NCBI RefSeq assembly: GCF_004000845.1
Contig: NZ_BIMA01000018.1
Coordinates: 22,388-86,387 of the forward strand
Source: Paenibacillus koleovorans NBRC 103111
Lineage (GTDB): Bacteria; Bacillota; Bacilli; Paenibacillales; NBRC-103111
Reading direction: 5' to 3'
DNA length: 64,000 nt
Part shown: positions 18,598 through 27,730 of the stretch, piece after piece
Layout of the letters: every line of letters begins with the position of its first letter
Position numbering within the stretch: position 1 is the stretch's first letter
Translations under genes and position numbers: made by a program
The notes under the pieces: generated by a model
What the model was told of the DNA's origin: nothing
The model's input: the letters and a program-made list of their open reading frames with translations, nothing else
Database searches by the model: none

Positions 18598-19497
18598 ATG
18601 TTAAGAGGAATGTACACCGCTACGGCGGGCATGCTGTCGCAGCAGCGGAAGCACGATACGGTCACGAACAACATCGCGAACATCAATACGCCGGGGTTCA
18701 AGATGAGCCGTATGGTGTCGCGCTCATTTCCGGAGATGTTGATTGCGCTGACGGAAGGCGAATCGCTCGGCGCTCCCCGCACGTCGATGGGGCGCCTCAA
18801 CACAGGCGTGCTCGCCGAAGAAGCGCTGACGGTGAACGTCCAGGGCGATTTGCGGGAGACGGGAAGCCCGTTCGACTTCGCTTTGGTGTCGGACATTCAA
18901 GTGGAGGGCCTCCAGTTCAATAACGGGAAGACAATTACGGAAGACGGCGAGCGGATCTTCCAGCCGCAAGCGTTCTTCACTGTGCTGAATGCGGACGGAG
19001 AGCAGCGATATACGCGCAACGGCAAGCTGACGGTGGACTCTGCGGGCCAACTGGTGACCGCGGAGGGTTTCCGCGTGGCTGGGCTGGACGGAGAACCGAT
19101 CGTGCTGATTCATCCGGACACGGGTAATCCGATCCCGAATGTAACGGTGAATCGGCGGGGGCAAATTCTCGATTCGGTGGACGGTCGCAACATCCTGGAT
19201 GCGGCTGGACAACCTATCACTTTGCTGATCAGCCGAGTGGAAGAACCGTTGCGGTTAATTGCGGAGGGCAGCGGCGTGCTGCGCAATGACGAGACAGCCC
19301 CGTCTGCGATCGCACCGATTAATCCGACCGACAACGTGCAGGTGCGCCAAGGGTTCATAGAGCGCTCCAACGTCGATCCGACGCAAGCGACGGTCGATCT
19401 TATGACCGCTACTCGGATGTACGAGGCGAATCAGAAGATGGTGCAGTATTATGACCGCAGCTTGGAGATGGCGGTCAATGATGTCGGCCGGGTCTAA
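18598..19497 (+). CDS. flhO: Flagellar hook-basal body rod protein FlhO (FlgF/G family)
   Basis: FlhO is a distal-rod component related to FlgF/FlgG. The 299-residue product starts MLRGMYTATAGMLSQQRKHD, with NNIANINTPGFK close behind (the rod-protein signature), and ends with ATVDLMTATRMYEANQKMVQ, the C-terminal helix of the family. The middle is variable. ATG 18598 is preceded by TGGAGGGATC. It forms a pair with flhP, 27 bases downstream. Confidence 0.9.
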   Translation: MLRGMYTATAGMLSQQRKHDTVTNNIANINTPGFKMSRMVSRSFPEMLIALTEGESLGAPRTSMGRLNTGVLAEEALTVNVQGDLRETGSPFDFALVSDIQVEGLQFNNGKTITEDGERIFQPQAFFTVLNADGEQRYTRNGKLTVDSAGQLVTAEGFRVAGLDGEPIVLIHPDTGNPIPNVTVNRRGQILDSVDGRNILDAAGQPITLLISRVEEPLRLIAEGSGVLRNDETAPSAIAPINPTDNVQVRQGFIERSNVDPTQATVDLMTATRMYEANQKMVQYYDRSLEMAVNDVGRV

Positions 19498-19524
19498 ATT
19501 TAGCAGGTTAGGGGGTTCGGTTGG

Positions 19525-20397
19525 ATGAACCATTCCATGATCAATTCCCTTGTCACCATGAAGGGACTACAGCAGAAGCTCGACGTTATCGCCAACAACA
19601 TGGCGAATATCAATACAACCGGTTTCAAGCGAGCCGAAGTGACGTTTCACGACGTGCTGACGACTACGATGCAGCAGCCGGCGGAGTTCCAACAGAGCGG
19701 CCGGATGTCGCCGATGGGGCTGACCCAGGGCTGGGGTGCCAAGATCAGCTCGATCCAGACGCAGATGTCGCAAGGCTCGCTGAAGGAGACCAATCTCCCG
19801 ACGGATATCGCGATCGAGGGCAACGCCTTATTCGAGATCGCCATCCAGGGAGTCGACGAGAACGGCTTGTCGGTCGCGACGCCGGCTTGGACGCGGGATG
19901 GCACGTTCTCATTGAACGCGCGGCCTGAGGATCCCGATAACGTCTACCTGATGACGAAACAAGGGTTTGCAGTGCTTGATGTGAACGATCAGCCGATCCG
20001 CATCCCGAACTATCACAAGCTCAAGGTGACCGAGAACGGCACGGTGCTCGCCACGAGCGAGCAGGATCCAAGTGAACCGGCCTTGGAGGTCGGCCAGCTG
20101 AAGCTGGTGCAGATCGTACGGCCTCAGGTGCTTCAGCAGCTAGGGGACAACTTGTACACGATGCCGGCGGATATTGACCCCGCCCTGGGCGAAATCGTGC
20201 GTGTCGTAGCAGCGGATCCGAACAATCCGAAGGCGGAACAACTGGCGGTAAGACAAGGGTTCGTCGAGCAATCGAACGTCACCCTGGCGGATGAAATGAC
20301 GGAGCTGATGTTGACGCAGCGGGCGTTCCAGTTGAACGCCAAAGCGCTCGCTTCGGCCGACAATCTGATGGGGCTGACGAACCAGCTTCGGAGCTAG
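19525..20397 (+). CDS. flhP: Flagellar hook-basal body rod protein FlhP (FlgG family)
   Basis: FlhP works with FlhO to complete the rod and allow hook assembly. The 290-residue protein has MKGLQQKLDVIANNMANINT at the N-terminus and EMTELMLTQRAFQLNAKALA at the C-terminus, the paired coiled-coil ends of axial proteins. Start ATG 19525 follows a GGTTAGGGGG ribosome site. Together with flhO it probably forms a two-gene operon; the next gene starts 13 bases on and may be co-transcribed. Confidence 0.9.
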   Translation: MNHSMINSLVTMKGLQQKLDVIANNMANINTTGFKRAEVTFHDVLTTTMQQPAEFQQSGRMSPMGLTQGWGAKISSIQTQMSQGSLKETNLPTDIAIEGNALFEIAIQGVDENGLSVATPAWTRDGTFSLNARPEDPDNVYLMTKQGFAVLDVNDQPIRIPNYHKLKVTENGTVLATSEQDPSEPALEVGQLKLVQIVRPQVLQQLGDNLYTMPADIDPALGEIVRVVAADPNNPKAEQLAVRQGFVEQSNVTLADEMTELMLTQRAFQLNAKALASADNLMGLTNQLRS

Positions 20398-20410
20398 GTT
20401 TATTCCTCTC

Positions 20411-20719
20411 ATGGATCAGAAGAAGGACGAGCTGCGACCGAAAGCTCCGCCAGGCAGCGTTAAGCCAGGTCTAAAGCCGACGACGAGCAGTCCGTCTCCC
20501 GCCAAGGGGGACAAGCCGGCGAAAACGCGCAAGCCCATACCGCCATGGGCTCGCATTAGCTTCTATATTCTTCGTCTCTTGCTGGTGCCCGTCTTGTGCG
20601 TGGCCGCTTTGATCGTTGGGGTCGTAGTCGGGTATTCGTATATCGGAGGCCGTGAATCGTCCGACGTCTGGCAGCTTGAGACGTGGAAGCATTTGTTTAA
20701 CCTGGTATTCGGTAATTAA
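20411..20719 (+). CDS. EpuA-like small membrane protein (often labelled 'RNA polymerase subunit beta')
   Basis: A 102-residue protein with a 45-residue basic, Pro/Lys-rich N-terminus, one strong membrane helix (about residues 53-75, RLLLVPVLCVAALIVGVVVG) and a short outer end containing SDVWQLETWKHL. The pattern of PPWAR, helix, GYSYIGG and TWKHLFNLV fits the EpuA/PF11772 family of Bacillota, found near flhP/fabZ and often misnamed in databases. Role unknown. The gene sits 13 bases after flhP, with a terminator directly behind. Confidence 0.7.
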   Translation: MDQKKDELRPKAPPGSVKPGLKPTTSSPSPAKGDKPAKTRKPIPPWARISFYILRLLLVPVLCVAALIVGVVVGYSYIGGRESSDVWQLETWKHLFNLVFGN

Positions 20720-20733
20720 GAGGCATGGAACGG

Positions 20734-20765
20734 CTCCCCGCTGCGGCGGGGAGTTTTATTTTTGC
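20734..20765 (+). terminator. Terminator after the flhO-flhP-epuA-like group
   Basis: Perfect eight-base-pair stem CTCCCCGC/GCGGGGAG with loop TGCG and a T-rich tail (TTTTATTTTT). Confidence 0.9.
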
Positions 20766-20776
20766 ACCAACAACGG

Positions 20777-20782
20777 TATAAT
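20777..20782 (+). promoter_or_regulatory. Possible -10 box upstream of the CDP-alcohol phosphatidyltransferase gene
   Basis: A perfect TATAAT lies 37 bases before the GTG start. The matching -35 region falls in the T-rich tail of the previous terminator and is poor, so the call is tentative. Confidence 0.35.
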
Positions 20783-20813
20783 GAATGGATGATAGTTCGT
20801 TCGAGGGCGAGGG

Positions 20814-21350
20814 GTGCGATTGAATCTTCCAAACTTGCTTACGTTATGTCGATTTGCCTTAATCCCAGTCTACATTGTGTTCTATAGCCTCGGGCATATC
20901 AAGACTGCTTTCGCGATTGTCGTGCTGGCAGGCGCAACCGATGTGCTGGACGGCTATTTGGCGCGCAAACGGGGACAGATCACGCCGATCGGCATCATGC
21001 TCGATCCGCTGGCGGACAAGTGCATGATGGTGACGGTAGTCGTTTCTCTGCTGGTGACGGGGCGCATTCCTTGGGAGGCGGCCGTAGCGATGCTGTTCCG
21101 AGACGCGGGGATGATTATTGGATCGGCGTTTTTCCATTTTCGAGGGAAACGAACGGTGCCGGCCAACACGATGGGGAAAGTGGCGACGGTGCTGTATTAT
21201 TTGGCGTTCCTGTTCGTCTTTTTCGACCAATCGCTTGGTATTGCCATCTTGTGGTCTGCGATCGGGCTCTCGTTTCTCGCCTCGTTCGTCTATATTTTCT
21301 TGTTCAAGTCGATCAATCAAGAGACGCAATCGCATGACAATCAAGGGTAG
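20814..21350 (+). CDS. CDP-alcohol phosphatidyltransferase family protein (PgsA-like)
   Basis: Enzymes of this family join a CDP-diacylglycerol lipid to an alcohol such as glycerol-3-phosphate in the membrane. The 178-residue protein has the full signature DG-x2-AR-x8-G-x3-D-x3-D, seen as DVLDGYLARKRG followed by GIMLDPLADK (about residues 42-68), and about five or six membrane helices. It starts MRLNLPNLLTLCRF; GTG 20814 and TTG 20820 are both possible, and GAGGGG fits the TTG well. The exact alcohol cannot be read from sequence; the main PgsA of the cell may be another gene. Confidence 0.85.
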   Translation: MRLNLPNLLTLCRFALIPVYIVFYSLGHIKTAFAIVVLAGATDVLDGYLARKRGQITPIGIMLDPLADKCMMVTVVVSLLVTGRIPWEAAVAMLFRDAGMIIGSAFFHFRGKRTVPANTMGKVATVLYYLAFLFVFFDQSLGIAILWSAIGLSFLASFVYIFLFKSINQETQSHDNQG

Positions 21351-21372
21351 CCCGGATCCACACCGGATCCAC

Positions 21373-21419
21373 AAAAAAAAGAGCATGGCGAAGGACCTCG
21401 TTGCCTTGGCGCCATGCTC
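21373..21419 (-). terminator. Hairpin with a terminator layout on the minus strand
   Basis: GAGCATGGCG (21381-21390) pairs perfectly with CGCCATGCTC (21410-21419), with an inner AAGG/CCTT pairing. The A run at 21373-21380 makes this a stem plus T-tail only when read on the minus strand. No minus-strand gene is present nearby. On the + strand it would still form a stem behind the phosphatidyltransferase gene. Confidence 0.5.
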
Positions 21420-21546
21420 CCTTATGTGAACCCTTTCGCCTGCAGACGAGAAGGGACAATCCTTATTCTAAGTACATAGAAGGTTTCTTATTCGCGAGCG
21501 GGGCCTATGAACAGGCCTTCTTGCTTGAACTTAATGGAGGGAGCAG

Positions 21547-21984
21547 TTGACGATGTTGGATATCAATCAAATTCAGGAGATCATTCCGCACCGCTACCCG
21601 TTTTTGTTGGTAGATCGAATTTTAGAGGTGGAGGAGGGCGTCCGCGCGATAGGGATCAAGAACGTCTCGATGAATGAGCCGCATTTTGCCGGCCATTTCC
21701 CGGAACATCCGGTTATGCCCGGCGTTCTGATCGTAGAGGCGCTCGCGCAAGTAGGCGCGGTAGCGATTCTCAAGATGGAGGCGAACCGCGGGAAGCTGGC
21801 GTTTTTCGCGGGCATCGATGAGTTCCGTTTTCGCGGACAAGTCGTGCCTGGGGATACACTGACGCTGGAAGTGACCATCACTCGGCTGAAGGGAACGATC
21901 GGCAAAGGCAGTGCGGTAGCCAAGGTAGGCGACAAGGTGGTTGCCGAAGGCGGCTTGATGTTTGCCTTGTCGGACCGTTCGTAA
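21547..21984 (+). CDS. fabZ: 3-hydroxyacyl-[acyl-carrier-protein] dehydratase FabZ
   Basis: FabZ removes water from 3-hydroxyacyl-ACP in fatty-acid elongation. The 145-residue hot-dog-fold protein carries [16 protein letters not shown] at the N-terminus and the catalytic stretch [20 protein letters not shown], with His50 and Glu64. TTG 21547 stands six bases after GGAGG; ATG 21553 is the alternative start, two codons in. In B. subtilis fabZ (ywpB) also lies near flhOP. The 196-base gap before it has the minus-strand hairpin and a short inverted repeat TTCTA/TAGAA (21466-21481) of unknown use. Confidence 0.94.
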   Translation: MTMLDINQIQEIIPHRYPFLLVDRILEVEEGVRAIGIKNVSMNEPHFAGHFPEHPVMPGVLIVEALAQVGAVAILKMEANRGKLAFFAGIDEFRFRGQVVPGDTLTLEVTITRLKGTIGKGSAVAKVGDKVVAEGGLMFALSDRS

Positions 21985-22016
21985 GAACAATCGGAACCAG
22001 AGAGGAGCCCATTCGG

Positions 22017-23723
22017 ATGAGCGAAGCGCAGGCACGGTATCAAGCGTGGTTGAACGATGAAGCGGTAGATGCCGCGACGAAACAGGAGTTGCAATTGCTC
22101 GAGGGCTCGGAGCGAGAGATCGAGGATCGGTTTTATCGCGACTTGGAGTTCGGCACCGGCGGGTTGCGAGGCGTGATTGGCGCAGGAACGAACCGCATGA
22201 ATCGGTATACGGTGGCAAAAGCTACTCAGGGACTGGCCCGATTCGTCCTGGAGCAGCCTCTGGCGGCAGGCGAGTCGCTGCATTCGGTGGCGATCGCCTA
22301 TGATTCTCGGAATCAGTCGCCAGAGTTCTCGCTGGAAGCCGCCTTGGTGTTGGCCGGCAATGGGATCCGCGCCTATTTGTTTGACGCGCTGCGCACGACG
22401 CCGGAGCTGTCCTTTGCCGTGAGGCATCTGCGCGCGACAGCCGGTATTGTCGTGACCGCGAGCCATAACCCGCCGGAGTACAACGGGTACAAGGTGTATG
22501 GCGCCGACGGCGGCCAGCTTGTACCGGCTAGTGCGGAGCGAGTGCTTGCGCATGTGCAGGCCGTGGCGGGGAATGCCGACGTTCTCCGGTTGACCGCGGA
22601 GGAAGCCGTCGCGCAAGGGCTGCTGGTGACGGTGGGAGCGGCAGTCGATGAGGCGTACATCGATGCCGTTACATCCGTCAGCTTGAACGCCGATGTCGTG
22701 CGTGCGGTCAGCGACGAGTTCAGCATCGTGTATACCCCGCTCCACGGGGCGGGCAACTTGTCCGTGCGGGCGGCGCTTGCTCGCATCGGGTTCCGGCACG
22801 TGCATGTCGTGCCGGAGCAGGAGCTGCCCGATGCGGGCTTCTCTACGGTGCGTTCGCCGAATCCGGAGGAGCGCGAGGCGTTCACGCTGGCGATCGAGCT
22901 GGCTAAGCAGGAGCATGCCGATCTGATTATCGGCACGGATCCGGACTGCGATCGGGTCGGCGCCGTAGTGAAGAATAGCGCCGGCGAGTATGTCGTGCTC
23001 ACCGGCAATCAATCGGGTGCGCTTCTGACGCATTATTTACTGAGCAGCTTGAAGGCCAAGGGACAGCTCCCGCCGAATGGCGTCGTTATCAAGACGATTG
23101 TCACTAGCGAGATGGGGGCGGTCATCGCTCAAGCTTACGGGGTTTCGACATTAAATACACTTACCGGTTTCAAATATATCGGCGCCAAGATGACCGAGTT
23201 CGAGCAAACTGGTGAGAAGCGGTTTCTGTTCGGCTACGAAGAGAGCTACGGCTATTTGGCCGGCACTTATGCGCGGGATAAGGATGCGGTCCTCGCTTCG
23301 ATGTTGTTGTGCGAGGCTGCCGCCTACTACAAGAGTCAGGGGCAAACGTTGTACGAGGTACTAGAGGAGCTCTATCGGACTTACGGTACGTTCCTCGAGG
23401 CATTGGAATCCCGCACGATGAAAGGGATTGACGGCGTTGCCGCGATCCGCGGCATTATGGCGGATTGGCGGAACCACCCGCCTGAGATGGTGGGCGGCGT
23501 GCCGGTAGCGGCCGTCCAAGACTACTCGCTAGGCATCGACGACTTGCCGCAAGAGAATGTGCTCAAGTTTACGCTGGCCGATGATTCGTGGTTCTGTCTG
23601 CGTCCGTCCGGCACCGAACCGAAGATTAAAGTCTATTTCTCCGTCTGCGGCGGCACCCCGGACCAAGCGTCTGAGCAGCTGAACCGCTTAAGGACCGCCG
23701 TTATGGAACGGGTCGACGGATAG
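22017..23723 (+). CDS. pgcA: Phospho-sugar mutase (phosphoglucomutase, PgcA type)
   Basis: The enzyme interconverts glucose-6-phosphate and glucose-1-phosphate, feeding UDP-glucose and cell-surface polymers. The 568-residue protein shows the family order: FGTGGLRGVIGAGTNRMN (about residue 45), the phosphoserine loop VTASHNPPEYNGYKVYG with Ser149, the Mg loop GTDPDCDR (Asp308, Asp310, Asp312), the sugar loop GYEESYGYL (about residue 405) and RPSGTEPKIKVYF near the C-terminus. Length matches PgcA of Bacillus. ATG 22017 follows AGAGGAG. Phosphomannomutase activity is possible; the sequence does not decide. Confidence 0.88.
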   Translation: MSEAQARYQAWLNDEAVDAATKQELQLLEGSEREIEDRFYRDLEFGTGGLRGVIGAGTNRMNRYTVAKATQGLARFVLEQPLAAGESLHSVAIAYDSRNQSPEFSLEAALVLAGNGIRAYLFDALRTTPELSFAVRHLRATAGIVVTASHNPPEYNGYKVYGADGGQLVPASAERVLAHVQAVAGNADVLRLTAEEAVAQGLLVTVGAAVDEAYIDAVTSVSLNADVVRAVSDEFSIVYTPLHGAGNLSVRAALARIGFRHVHVVPEQELPDAGFSTVRSPNPEEREAFTLAIELAKQEHADLIIGTDPDCDRVGAVVKNSAGEYVVLTGNQSGALLTHYLLSSLKAKGQLPPNGVVIKTIVTSEMGAVIAQAYGVSTLNTLTGFKYIGAKMTEFEQTGEKRFLFGYEESYGYLAGTYARDKDAVLASMLLCEAAAYYKSQGQTLYEVLEELYRTYGTFLEALESRTMKGIDGVAAIRGIMADWRNHPPEMVGGVPVAAVQDYSLGIDDLPQENVLKFTLADDSWFCLRPSGTEPKIKVYFSVCGGTPDQASEQLNRLRTAVMERVDG

Positions 23724-23742
23724 AACGTTAGGAGTGATCCCT

Positions 23743-25764
23743 TTGTTGGAACGGTATTTGCAGTGGAATCGCCAAGTTAGCAAATGGTTGTGGCTGGTCG
23801 TCATTGTAGGTTTGGTGGCCTCCCTTCCCCTGGGCATCAAGCGGATTCAGACGGAACGGTCGACTAAAAATGTGGAGCTTGTTTTCGACTATCGCGATTT
23901 GCTGGAGGCGTCCCAGTATAAACCGAATCCGGCGGATTACTTGAACCAGCAGCTGACGCGCCTGAAGAACGTCGGCGTCGGCACGATGAGCGTGTACGAG
24001 GCTTCGCTCGAAGAGTTGAAATACAGCCGCAGCATTCAAGTGTTTACCCAAAACGAATATTCGGCGATGACCGGCAAGCCGATTGTCCCGAACGAGAACT
24101 TCACTTATTTGCTTTTCACTAGCAATGCCGCTAGAGAGAAGCTGCAACCGCTGATCGAGAATGTGTACCGCAAGCGGCTGAACGTCGAAGTGCGGTCCTG
24201 GAGCTACAACAATCAGAACGGGTTGATCATCACCCTCCCCTATGAAGAGGCGAATACGAAGCCGCTCCCGCCGGATCCGATCACGCTGGACAAGCTTCAT
24301 AACCAGCTGGGCTTCCAGATCCTGGCCCGGTTGTCGAACCGGCTGCAGCCTTTCTCGGCGGAGGAGTTCGAATCTACCCTTAAGACGCTTAGCGATTACG
24401 GCGTGAAACGAATCGTGTTCGACGGCGTTGCGGTTACGGGCTACGATGAGGAGCCGGAGGACTCGCATGTCAAGGAAGTGGCTCATTTGATGGTTAAGTA
24501 CGGGATGGGCACTGGGGCGATCGAACGTCTGAAGGCGCCGCAGAGGGGCTTCACCGTGCAGTTCGTGGACCGTTTGCAAGGCAATGCGGTTCGTGTGTTT
24601 CCGCTCTTCGATACGGAAGTGAATTTGAAGCCCGACGTGATTGCGGACAAGCTGGTCTTGGCCGTGAAGGACCGGGATATCCGATTGCTGTTCATTAACA
24701 CCAAGTCGGCCAAGGACACCGAGAAGGGGTTCATGAACGACTACATGGACAATATCATCGAGAGCTTGGAAGGGCCGAAGGGCGCGGTGGAGCGGATCGA
24801 AGGGTTCGGCTATAAGCTTGGCGAAGCGCATGCTTTCGTGGAGTACGGCAAAGCGATCGCTTGGCTGAAAGTATTCGTCCTGATCGGCGCGGTGGCGCTC
24901 ATCGCGATTACGGTGGGGTATTTCTTCCCGTTGCTCGTTACCTTGCTCTTTGCGGTCGGCGTGGTCGGCGTGCTGGGGCTGTATGGTTTGTCTGCGTCAA
25001 TCGCTCTTCAAGCGGCGGCGTTCGGGGCGGCCGTCTGCGCGCCGACTTGGGCTACCTTGCACGCTATCCGCAGTATTCAGGCGAAGGCGGCGACTAATCC
25101 GCGCATTGGGACGGCTATTGTAGTTTTCCTGCGCACCACCGTGATGACTTTTGTCGGTATTGCTTACGTGGTTGCGCTGCTTAGCGGGTTGTCCTACTAT
25201 TTGGTACTGGAGCAGTTCCGCGGCGTTGCGCTGCTGCATTTGCTGCCGATTGTGTTCGTAGGCTTGTACGTGCTGTTGTTCAACGGGGAGACGGGCATTC
25301 GCGGGGTTGTGAAGCGGGCTCGCACGTTGTTGGCTATGAAGATCAGTATTTTGTGGATTGTGTTGGCCGGCGTCGTGTTGGGCGGATTGTGGTACTATCT
25401 CTCCCGGACCGGCAACGAGGGACAAGCTTCGAATGTAGAGAAAATGTTCAGGGCGCTGCTGGAAGAGAAGATGGGCGTTCGTCCAAGGACAAAAGAATTC
25501 TTGTTCGCGCATCCCCTTTTCATTGTAGGCGCATACTTGTTAATGAGGTATCGCTTCGCCGCATTTGCTTTCATAGGGGCGGTCATGGGACAGCTCTCGC
25601 TCGTCGATACGTTTGCGCATCTGCATACGCCGATTTACATTTCGGCGCTGCGGGTCATGTATGGCGTCATCGTCGGGATTGTCGTCGGACTGGCGGCCAT
25701 CGGCATCTGGAATTTGCTGGCTAGGAGTTGGAAGCGATGGTCCCCAAGTCTGTTAAAAGAATAG
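23743..25764 (+). CDS. DUF5693 family membrane protein
   Basis: A large membrane protein (673 residues from TTG 23743) that I assign to DUF5693. Residues about 15-35 form a membrane helix, followed by a 330-residue outer or soluble part (containing VELVFDYRDLLEA and a TIM-like alternation of strands and helices), then about eight helices in the last 290 residues. The start is uncertain: GTG 23734 overlaps the AGGAG ribosome site, so TTG 23743 or 23746 fits better. The gene overlaps csaB by 28 bases. That link suggests a role in assembly or export of the pyruvylated wall polymer, but this is inference. Confidence 0.7.
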   Translation: MLERYLQWNRQVSKWLWLVVIVGLVASLPLGIKRIQTERSTKNVELVFDYRDLLEASQYKPNPADYLNQQLTRLKNVGVGTMSVYEASLEELKYSRSIQVFTQNEYSAMTGKPIVPNENFTYLLFTSNAAREKLQPLIENVYRKRLNVEVRSWSYNNQNGLIITLPYEEANTKPLPPDPITLDKLHNQLGFQILARLSNRLQPFSAEEFESTLKTLSDYGVKRIVFDGVAVTGYDEEPEDSHVKEVAHLMVKYGMGTGAIERLKAPQRGFTVQFVDRLQGNAVRVFPLFDTEVNLKPDVIADKLVLAVKDRDIRLLFINTKSAKDTEKGFMNDYMDNIIESLEGPKGAVERIEGFGYKLGEAHAFVEYGKAIAWLKVFVLIGAVALIAITVGYFFPLLVTLLFAVGVVGVLGLYGLSASIALQAAAFGAAVCAPTWATLHAIRSIQAKAATNPRIGTAIVVFLRTTVMTFVGIAYVVALLSGLSYYLVLEQFRGVALLHLLPIVFVGLYVLLFNGETGIRGVVKRARTLLAMKISILWIVLAGVVLGGLWYYLSRTGNEGQASNVEKMFRALLEEKMGVRPRTKEFLFAHPLFIVGAYLLMRYRFAAFAFIGAVMGQLSLVDTFAHLHTPIYISALRVMYGVIVGIVVGLAAIGIWNLLARSWKRWSPSLLKE

Positions 25765-26855
25765 CGATTTCCGGATATTATGGGTTTAATAACAGCGGGG
25801 ATGAGGCGGTGCTGCAGTCGATTTTGCTCGCGCTGCAGGCTGAGGGAGCAGCGCAAGGCGTACAGGTCGAGCCGGTCGTGCTGTCGGCCGATCCGAACGG
25901 CACCGCCAAGATGTACGGTGTCGAGGCTGTCCCTCGGATGAAGCTGGGCGAGATGGCAGCTGCTCTGCGACGTTGCGACGGTCTGATCAGCGGTGGCGGC
26001 AGCTTGCTGCAGGATGCTACGGGAGCTTTAACCATTCCGTACTACCTGGGCATTCTCCGGATCGCTCAATGGCTGGGCAAGCCGACCTTCATTTACTCCC
26101 AGGGGATTGGGCCGGTGTACCGACGCATTTACGACCCTTTTATACGAATGGTATTTAAAAAGTGCCGCTATATTTCCGTACGAGACCAAGAATCGGCTGA
26201 TCTGCTCGTCCGGATGGGGGTGCCGAGCGGCCGCATCGACGTAGTACCGGATCCCGTGATGGGGTTGCCGCGAAAGTTGGATGCTGGTGCTGCTGCAGCT
26301 GGTAGTCGGGATTTGCCGGTTGTCGGCGTCTCGGTTCGGTTCTGGAACAAAGAGCGGGCCGAGCTCGATGCCCTGGCTGCCGCGATAGTGGAAGCCGCTC
26401 GGGATCGGGATGCGGTCTATCGCTTTCTCCCCTTCCATCTGCCTTCCGATGAAGAGGCTTCTCGCCATGTGATCCATCGTATCGGGCAGGCAGCCAGGAC
26501 GGAGCTCGCGAGCGGAATCACGCATCCGCAGGACATGCTGGCGGAAGTCGGCGCTTGCGACGCGTTGATAGGGATGCGGCTGCATTCGCTCATTTATGCG
26601 GCTTCGCAGTCGGTGCCCTTGATGGGCATATCCTATGACCCTAAAATCAATCAGTTTCTGCAGCGTCTGGACATGCAAGCTTCAGCTTCCACCGCACCGG
26701 ATAAGATCGATTTTTCTGCGGAACAAGTCAAGGTCGACCTGCTCGGGTTGTTGGAGGGAGCGTCTGCCTGGCGCAGCGCCAAGCAAGATCGGATCCAGCG
26801 GTTGAAACAAGAGGCGAACCGTCCGGCGCAACAAATTCTCGCCGCATTACGTTAA
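25737..26855 (+). CDS. csaB: Polysaccharide pyruvyl transferase CsaB
   Basis: CsaB transfers pyruvate from PEP to the secondary cell-wall polymer; the ketal-pyruvate is what SLH domains recognise. The 372-residue protein begins MVPKSVKRIAISGYYGFNNS with GDEAVLQSI following, and has LISGGGSLLQDATGALTIPY (about residues 81-100) and IGMRLHSLIYAASQSVPLMG (about residue 278), both typical of the family. The ATG at 25737 has TAGGAG at 25722-25727. It overlaps the DUF5693 gene and is followed 16 bases later by tagA. Several SLH proteins in this window are natural clients. Confidence 0.93.
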   Translation: MVPKSVKRIAISGYYGFNNSGDEAVLQSILLALQAEGAAQGVQVEPVVLSADPNGTAKMYGVEAVPRMKLGEMAAALRRCDGLISGGGSLLQDATGALTIPYYLGILRIAQWLGKPTFIYSQGIGPVYRRIYDPFIRMVFKKCRYISVRDQESADLLVRMGVPSGRIDVVPDPVMGLPRKLDAGAAAAGSRDLPVVGVSVRFWNKERAELDALAAAIVEAARDRDAVYRFLPFHLPSDEEASRHVIHRIGQAARTELASGITHPQDMLAEVGACDALIGMRLHSLIYAASQSVPLMGISYDPKINQFLQRLDMQASASTAPDKIDFSAEQVKVDLLGLLEGASAWRSAKQDRIQRLKQEANRPAQQILAALR

Positions 26856-26871
26856 TGAAGGATGAAATGGC

Positions 26872-27618
26872 ATGAATAAGTTTTCTACTGTCCATCTATT
26901 CGGCGTTCCTTTCTCACAGATGAATATGGCGGATACTGTCCGTTATTTGACGGAAGCCATGGAGAGCGGCACCCCCCATCAAGTGATCACAGCCAACCCG
27001 ATCATGGTCATGACGGCTGTGAACGATCCCGGCTACAAGGCGATGATGAAACGAGCTGAGCTGATCGTGCCGGATGGCACCGGCGTCGTCTGGGCGGCCT
27101 CTTATGTAGGCAATCCGGTTGCGGAGCGTGTCCCGGGTATCGAGTTGATTCAGAACCTGTTCCGGCTTGGCGAAGAGAGAGGGTGGAGGGTCTACTTTCT
27201 CGGGGCCGCCCCGGATGTCATTGAAGCGGCTGCTGCGAACATAGCCAAACAATTCCCCGAGCTTCAGATTGTAGGGGTTCGCGACGGTTACTTCGGAGCC
27301 GCACAAGATGCCGAGGTTATCGAGGATATTCGCAGCAAAGCACCGCATCTCTTACTAGTCGGCCGATCCGTGGATGGACAAGAGCCGTGGATCGATCGCT
27401 ATAAGCAAGAGCTGCAAGTTCCCGTTGTAATCGGGGTCGGTGGGAGCTTCGACGTGTTCTCCGGCAAAACGAAACGAGCGCCGGTATTGTTCCAAAAACT
27501 TCGCTTAGAATGGTTCTACCGGCTGCTCCGCGAGCCGAAACGTTACAAAAGAATGCTTGCGTTGCCGCAATTCGCAGTGAAAGTGATTCGCGAAAAAGAA
27601 AACGTCCAGAAAGTTTGA
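26872..27618 (+). CDS. tagA: WecG/TagA/CpsF family N-acetylmannosaminyltransferase
   Basis: TagA adds ManNAc to GlcNAc-pyrophosphoryl-undecaprenol, the second step of wall-polymer synthesis, at the inner face of the membrane. The 248-residue GT26 protein carries ITANPIMVMTA, AELIVPDGTGVVWAA and ERVPGIELIQNL in the first third and GVGGSFDVFSGKTKRAP in the last third. The C-terminal tail is basic and probably membrane-associated. ATG 26872 follows GAAGGATG. In Paenibacillus alvei, TagA is known to work on the S-layer-binding polymer. Confidence 0.9.
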   Translation: MNKFSTVHLFGVPFSQMNMADTVRYLTEAMESGTPHQVITANPIMVMTAVNDPGYKAMMKRAELIVPDGTGVVWAASYVGNPVAERVPGIELIQNLFRLGEERGWRVYFLGAAPDVIEAAAANIAKQFPELQIVGVRDGYFGAAQDAEVIEDIRSKAPHLLLVGRSVDGQEPWIDRYKQELQVPVVIGVGGSFDVFSGKTKRAPVLFQKLRLEWFYRLLREPKRYKRMLALPQFAVKVIREKENVQKV

Positions 27619-27693
27619 ATGGTTGGCTGAAAAACGCCTGAAAAACCGCTTTTTTACCCTATTTTAGCTGTGGTGTTTCCGGTCGCAAGGGAG

Positions 27694-27730
27694 TATAATG
27701 TGTCCGTTGGCCTATCAGCCAGCTTTTTTT
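27694..27730 (+). promoter_or_regulatory. Promoter -10 box directly followed by a hairpin with T-run, ahead of tagO
   Basis: TATAAT at 27694-27699 has only a weak -35 box (TGGTGT, 17 bases upstream). At 27707-27722 the segments TTGGC and GCCAG pair around a six-base loop, followed by seven T (27724-27730). This may be the terminator of csaB-tagA, or an attenuator in the tagO leader. An outer GTCCG/CGGAC pairing encloses it. Confidence 0.4.

Noticed and set aside
21594..23033. 479-residue minus-strand open frame across fabZ and pgcA
   Set aside because: Shadow of two well-supported genes; no ribosome site or motif.
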